A stretch of DNA of 64,000 nucleotides from CAZWVI01 sp964637165. GTDB lineage: Bacteria; Planctomycetota; UBA1135. The notes under the pieces were generated by a model. It ran no database searches. It saw only the letters and a program-made list of their open reading frames with translations, and had not been told where the DNA came from. Of the stretch, positions 61,912-64,000 are shown in pieces. A program made the translations under genes and the position numbers. Each line of letters opens with the position of its first letter. Position 1 is the first letter of the stretch. Location: positions 12,145-76,144 of the forward strand of contig CAZWVI010000013.1 in NCBI GenBank assembly GCA_964637165.1, in the 5' to 3' direction.

Positions 61912-63942
61912 ATGGCCAAATTAACTGCAATCAGTCTACTCGGAATTAGCTTAGGAATGCTGCAAGGTACAAACCACCAGGAGTGGTCACTAATAAACCC
62001 CAGTGAGTTCGGGGAAGTCGCAGCCATTTGCCCTTTGGGCGACGTTGACGGTGACGGGATTAGTGATTTTGCACTTGGCTGGCCACAAGGGCAACAGAGC
62101 CCAGGATGGAATGGTGGTCTGGCAAGTATTCATTCTGGAAGAACTGGTCAGTTGTTGCGCGCGCTTGGTGGTCGCCAAGGAAGTGCGCTTGTCGGCTCTT
62201 CTTTAAGCTGCAGTGCTGACTTTGATAATGATGGTCTTCCGGATTTACTTGTTGGAGCTCCGCAAGCGCACGGCCGCGCACCGGTATCAGGGATAGCGAC
62301 TCTTTACTCTAGCTCTAAAGGAACTCCCATCTTCCATTTTTCTGGTTTCGAGCCCTACGCAGAATTTGGTAGTGCGGTTTGCAGTCTTGGTGATGTTAAT
62401 GGCGACCAGTGGCCCGACCTTTTGGTTGGCGCGCCAGGTTCAGATGGAAATGGAATTGACTGTGGCGCATTGTTTATTTTTTCAGGTGTGGACGGACAAT
62501 TGCTCGGCCAAGTTTACGGTGAGCAAAGTGGCACAAGACTCGGGGGCACTCTAACCTCTCTTGGCGACATCGATGGCGATGGCGCTTGTGACTTCGCGGC
62601 CGCGGCCAGCGGAATTGATGCGGCCGGCTCAGGTTTTGTAATTGCATATTCGGGGTCAAGTTTACTGCCTATTCACCGATTTGATGGAATGGCTGCGCGC
62701 GGTGGCTTTGGCAGGGCGATGGTTTCACCGGGCGATCTTGATGGCGATGGAATAAATGAGTTGGCAATTAGCGAGCCGGGCTTAGGCAATGGAGTGGTTA
62801 AAGTTTTTTCATTAGCGAATGGAATTGAAAACTTTAGTGTCGGGGGAATTACCCCGGGGTCTCGGTTTGGGGAGGCCCTGGCCGCGGTTGGTGAATATGA
62901 TTCTGTACCTGGATTTGATCTTGCAGTCGGTGCGCCTTTTGATAGTAGTAATGGGTTCTCTTCTGGAGCTGTTGTCATCGTTAATGGGAAGACGGGCAAC
63001 TTTGGACCGATGTTTTATGGAAACAAAGATGAGCAGTTAGGCCGGGTGCTTAGTTCATCACATCCTTGGGCTTTGGTTCCTGGGGTTTTGATGGCCAGTA
63101 AATACAATTATTCTTTGGCCCGGCCAAGTAACTTGTCTGGCCCTTCAGGGCAGATTGCAGTCAGCTCAGGAAATAACGGATCTTTCAGTTATGCGGGCTA
63201 CAACTATCAGGATGATTATTACGCTCGCAGTGACAGCTACTTGTTCTTCGTTTCAGTCTCCAATCCTTGGTGCTACCGCCCATGGTGGTATTACTGCAAT
63301 AGGCCATGGTGGTATTACGACCGATGTTCTTCTGGTGGTTATTACGGGTGGAACTGGTGGTGGGACCCGTGCTGGCGTTGTGGGAATAACTACTGCTGTT
63401 GCGAAAACGACCAGGGTAATGGGAATGGAGGTGGAGGAAACGGTGGGCCTCCTCCTCCACCGCCGCCGCCGAATAATAGCCCGCGAAAAATTGCCCCAAA
63501 TCCAATAGTAAGTGGTGGGAGCAATATTTCAAATGGAACTCCACCACCGCCGCCACCATTGGTGACAGTGGCCAAGAGAGAGCGCATTTCCATAAGCTCA
63601 GGGGCGAACAATCGACGCGTAGAAACTACCAAAGCGCGGCCAATTAGTTCCACGAGACCTCGAACTCAAGTTAAGAGCCGCCCAGCACCGAGGCCGCAAA
63701 CAACCCAACGGCCTACTCAAACGGTTAGCCGTCCAAAGCCCAGCCCACGCCCAAAGCCTTCCCCAAGACCGAGAGTTAATACTAGCAGACCGAATTCGAA
63801 GGTAAGTGTAGGTAGACCAAAACCGAAGCCACGGCCAAGACCAAGCGCAAACCCACCACGGCCGAGGCCGAGGCCACAGCCCAAACCGCGGCCGCGCCCC
63901 AAGACTCTGACCCCAAACATTGGGTCACAAAAAGTCAAATAA
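61912..63942 (+). CDS. Secreted FG-GAP protein with Trp/Tyr/Cys cluster and Pro/Arg tail
   Basis: 676 residues from the ATG of MAKLTAISLLGISLGML, a signal peptide; a longer frame 28 codons upstream lacks one. Residues ~40-400 are a beta-propeller of FG-GAP repeats with calcium loops such as LGDVDGDGISDFALG, SADFDNDGLPDLLVGAPQ, LGDVNGDQWPDLLVGAPG and PGDLDGDGINELAIS. Residues ~451-500 form a cluster with 10 Trp, 8 Tyr and 8 Cys in 50 residues (NPWCYRPWWYY...WRCGNNYCCCEN). Two proline/glycine runs and a strongly basic Pro-Arg-Lys tail of about 130 residues follow. It looks like an adhesive or cross-linked surface protein. The last codons are encoded by a REP-like repeat. Confidence 0.85.
   Translation: MAKLTAISLLGISLGMLQGTNHQEWSLINPSEFGEVAAICPLGDVDGDGISDFALGWPQGQQSPGWNGGLASIHSGRTGQLLRALGGRQGSALVGSSLSCSADFDNDGLPDLLVGAPQAHGRAPVSGIATLYSSSKGTPIFHFSGFEPYAEFGSAVCSLGDVNGDQWPDLLVGAPGSDGNGIDCGALFIFSGVDGQLLGQVYGEQSGTRLGGTLTSLGDIDGDGACDFAAAASGIDAAGSGFVIAYSGSSLLPIHRFDGMAARGGFGRAMVSPGDLDGDGINELAISEPGLGNGVVKVFSLANGIENFSVGGITPGSRFGEALAAVGEYDSVPGFDLAVGAPFDSSNGFSSGAVVIVNGKTGNFGPMFYGNKDEQLGRVLSSSHPWALVPGVLMASKYNYSLARPSNLSGPSGQIAVSSGNNGSFSYAGYNYQDDYYARSDSYLFFVSVSNPWCYRPWWYYCNRPWWYYDRCSSGGYYGWNWWWDPCWRCGNNYCCCENDQGNGNGGGGNGGPPPPPPPPNNSPRKIAPNPIVSGGSNISNGTPPPPPPLVTVAKRERISISSGANNRRVETTKARPISSTRPRTQVKSRPAPRPQTTQRPTQTVSRPKPSPRPKPSPRPRVNTSRPNSKVSVGRPKPKPRPRPSANPPRPRPRPQPKPRPRPKTLTPNIGSQKVK
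63280..63318 (+). repeat. Duplicated 15-mer within the Trp/Tyr-rich segment
   Basis: CCATGGTGGTATTAC occurs at 63280-63294 and again at 63304-63318, a 24-nt period, encoding the repeated PWWYY unit. Looser copies follow (GGTGGTTATTACGGG). This points to growth of the aromatic segment by local duplication. Confidence 0.85.
63902..63927 (+). repeat. 26-nt palindromic repeat, copy 2 (REP-like)
   Basis: AGACTCTGACCCC + 7 nt + GGGTCA, same orientation and length as the copy at 60223. It lies inside the 3' end of the FG-GAP gene and encodes its last residues (TLTPNIGSQ), followed by VK-stop. Confidence 0.75.
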
Positions 63943-64000
63943 AACAAAAAAGAGCGTAATCACCCCCGTCGAAGGCCGTGTTATAGGTATGACTTTCCAC

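Noticed and set aside
63700..63900. Periodic sequence in the Pro/Arg tail read as a CRISPR-like or minisatellite array
   Set aside because: Repeats are codon-level (CCA-AAG-CCN-CGN) with irregular spacing and an open frame; there are no constant repeats with unique spacers and no cas genes.

Overview
The window is a dense bacterial chromosome segment of roughly even base composition (judged by eye). It has 56 protein genes, three tRNA genes and no gene-free stretch longer than about 300 bases. I see no insertion sequence, prophage, CRISPR array or rRNA. The organism is most consistent with a marine Planctomycetota-like bacterium. This is inferred from a PurL carrying a fused PurS-like N-terminus, many secreted proteins with FG-GAP, carboxypeptidase-regulatory or jelly-roll-like segments, DUF58/BatA-type genes, and a mix of ECF, sigma-70 and sigma-54 control. 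No marker gene in the window proves the assignment.

Layout. 1-4.4 kb: the tail of a decayed receiver/kinase-like gene, a small DUF5658 membrane protein, an undecaprenyl-phosphate sugar phosphotransferase and a divergent GT39 glycosyltransferase. 4.4-18.3 kb: one long minus-strand array, read in the order atpZ-atpI-atpB-E-F-H-A-G-D-C, aspS, infC, rpmI, rplT, pheS, pheT. It encodes the complete F-type ATP synthase and then translation genes; several neighbours are joined by 4-nt ATGA overlaps, and infC uses an AUC start codon. 18.4-28.9 kb: ndk, a TPR lipoprotein, an ECF sigma/anti-sigma/HtrA-like pseudoprotease operon, accA, purL-purQ, a ChaN-like protein and a small lipoprotein, closed by a strong bidirectional terminator. 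29-36.6 kb: fur-purD, a PAS histidine kinase that meets its NtrC-like regulator tail to tail, pepN and a GIY-YIG protein.

36.6-39.8 kb: tRNA-Arg, tRNA-His and tRNA-Leu, the last abutting a moeB-like E1 gene, followed by a cysteine-desulfurase-like enzyme and a MobA-like nucleotidyltransferase. 39.8-51.2 kb: an accessory block of secreted or lipid-anchored proteins of unknown function around a sigma-70 family factor, whose own promoter looks sigma-54 dependent. 51.2-58.4 kb: asnS, a coiled-coil membrane protein, an NhaC-type antiporter, and pyrC with DUF58 and a BatA-like gene. 58.4-64 kb: an M61 peptidase, a zincin-like protein with a broken HExxH motif, and an FG-GAP surface protein with a remarkable Trp/Tyr/Cys cluster and a Pro/Arg tail. 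The last two intergenic or tail regions carry two copies of a 26-nt palindromic repeat.

Most of the window is housekeeping. The parts that most deserve a second look are the sigma-54-to-sigma-70 control region, the sigma/anti-sigma/pseudoprotease operon, the tRNA-moeB junction, and the aromatic/cysteine-rich surface protein. I do not see a defence island or a clearly new multi-gene machine.
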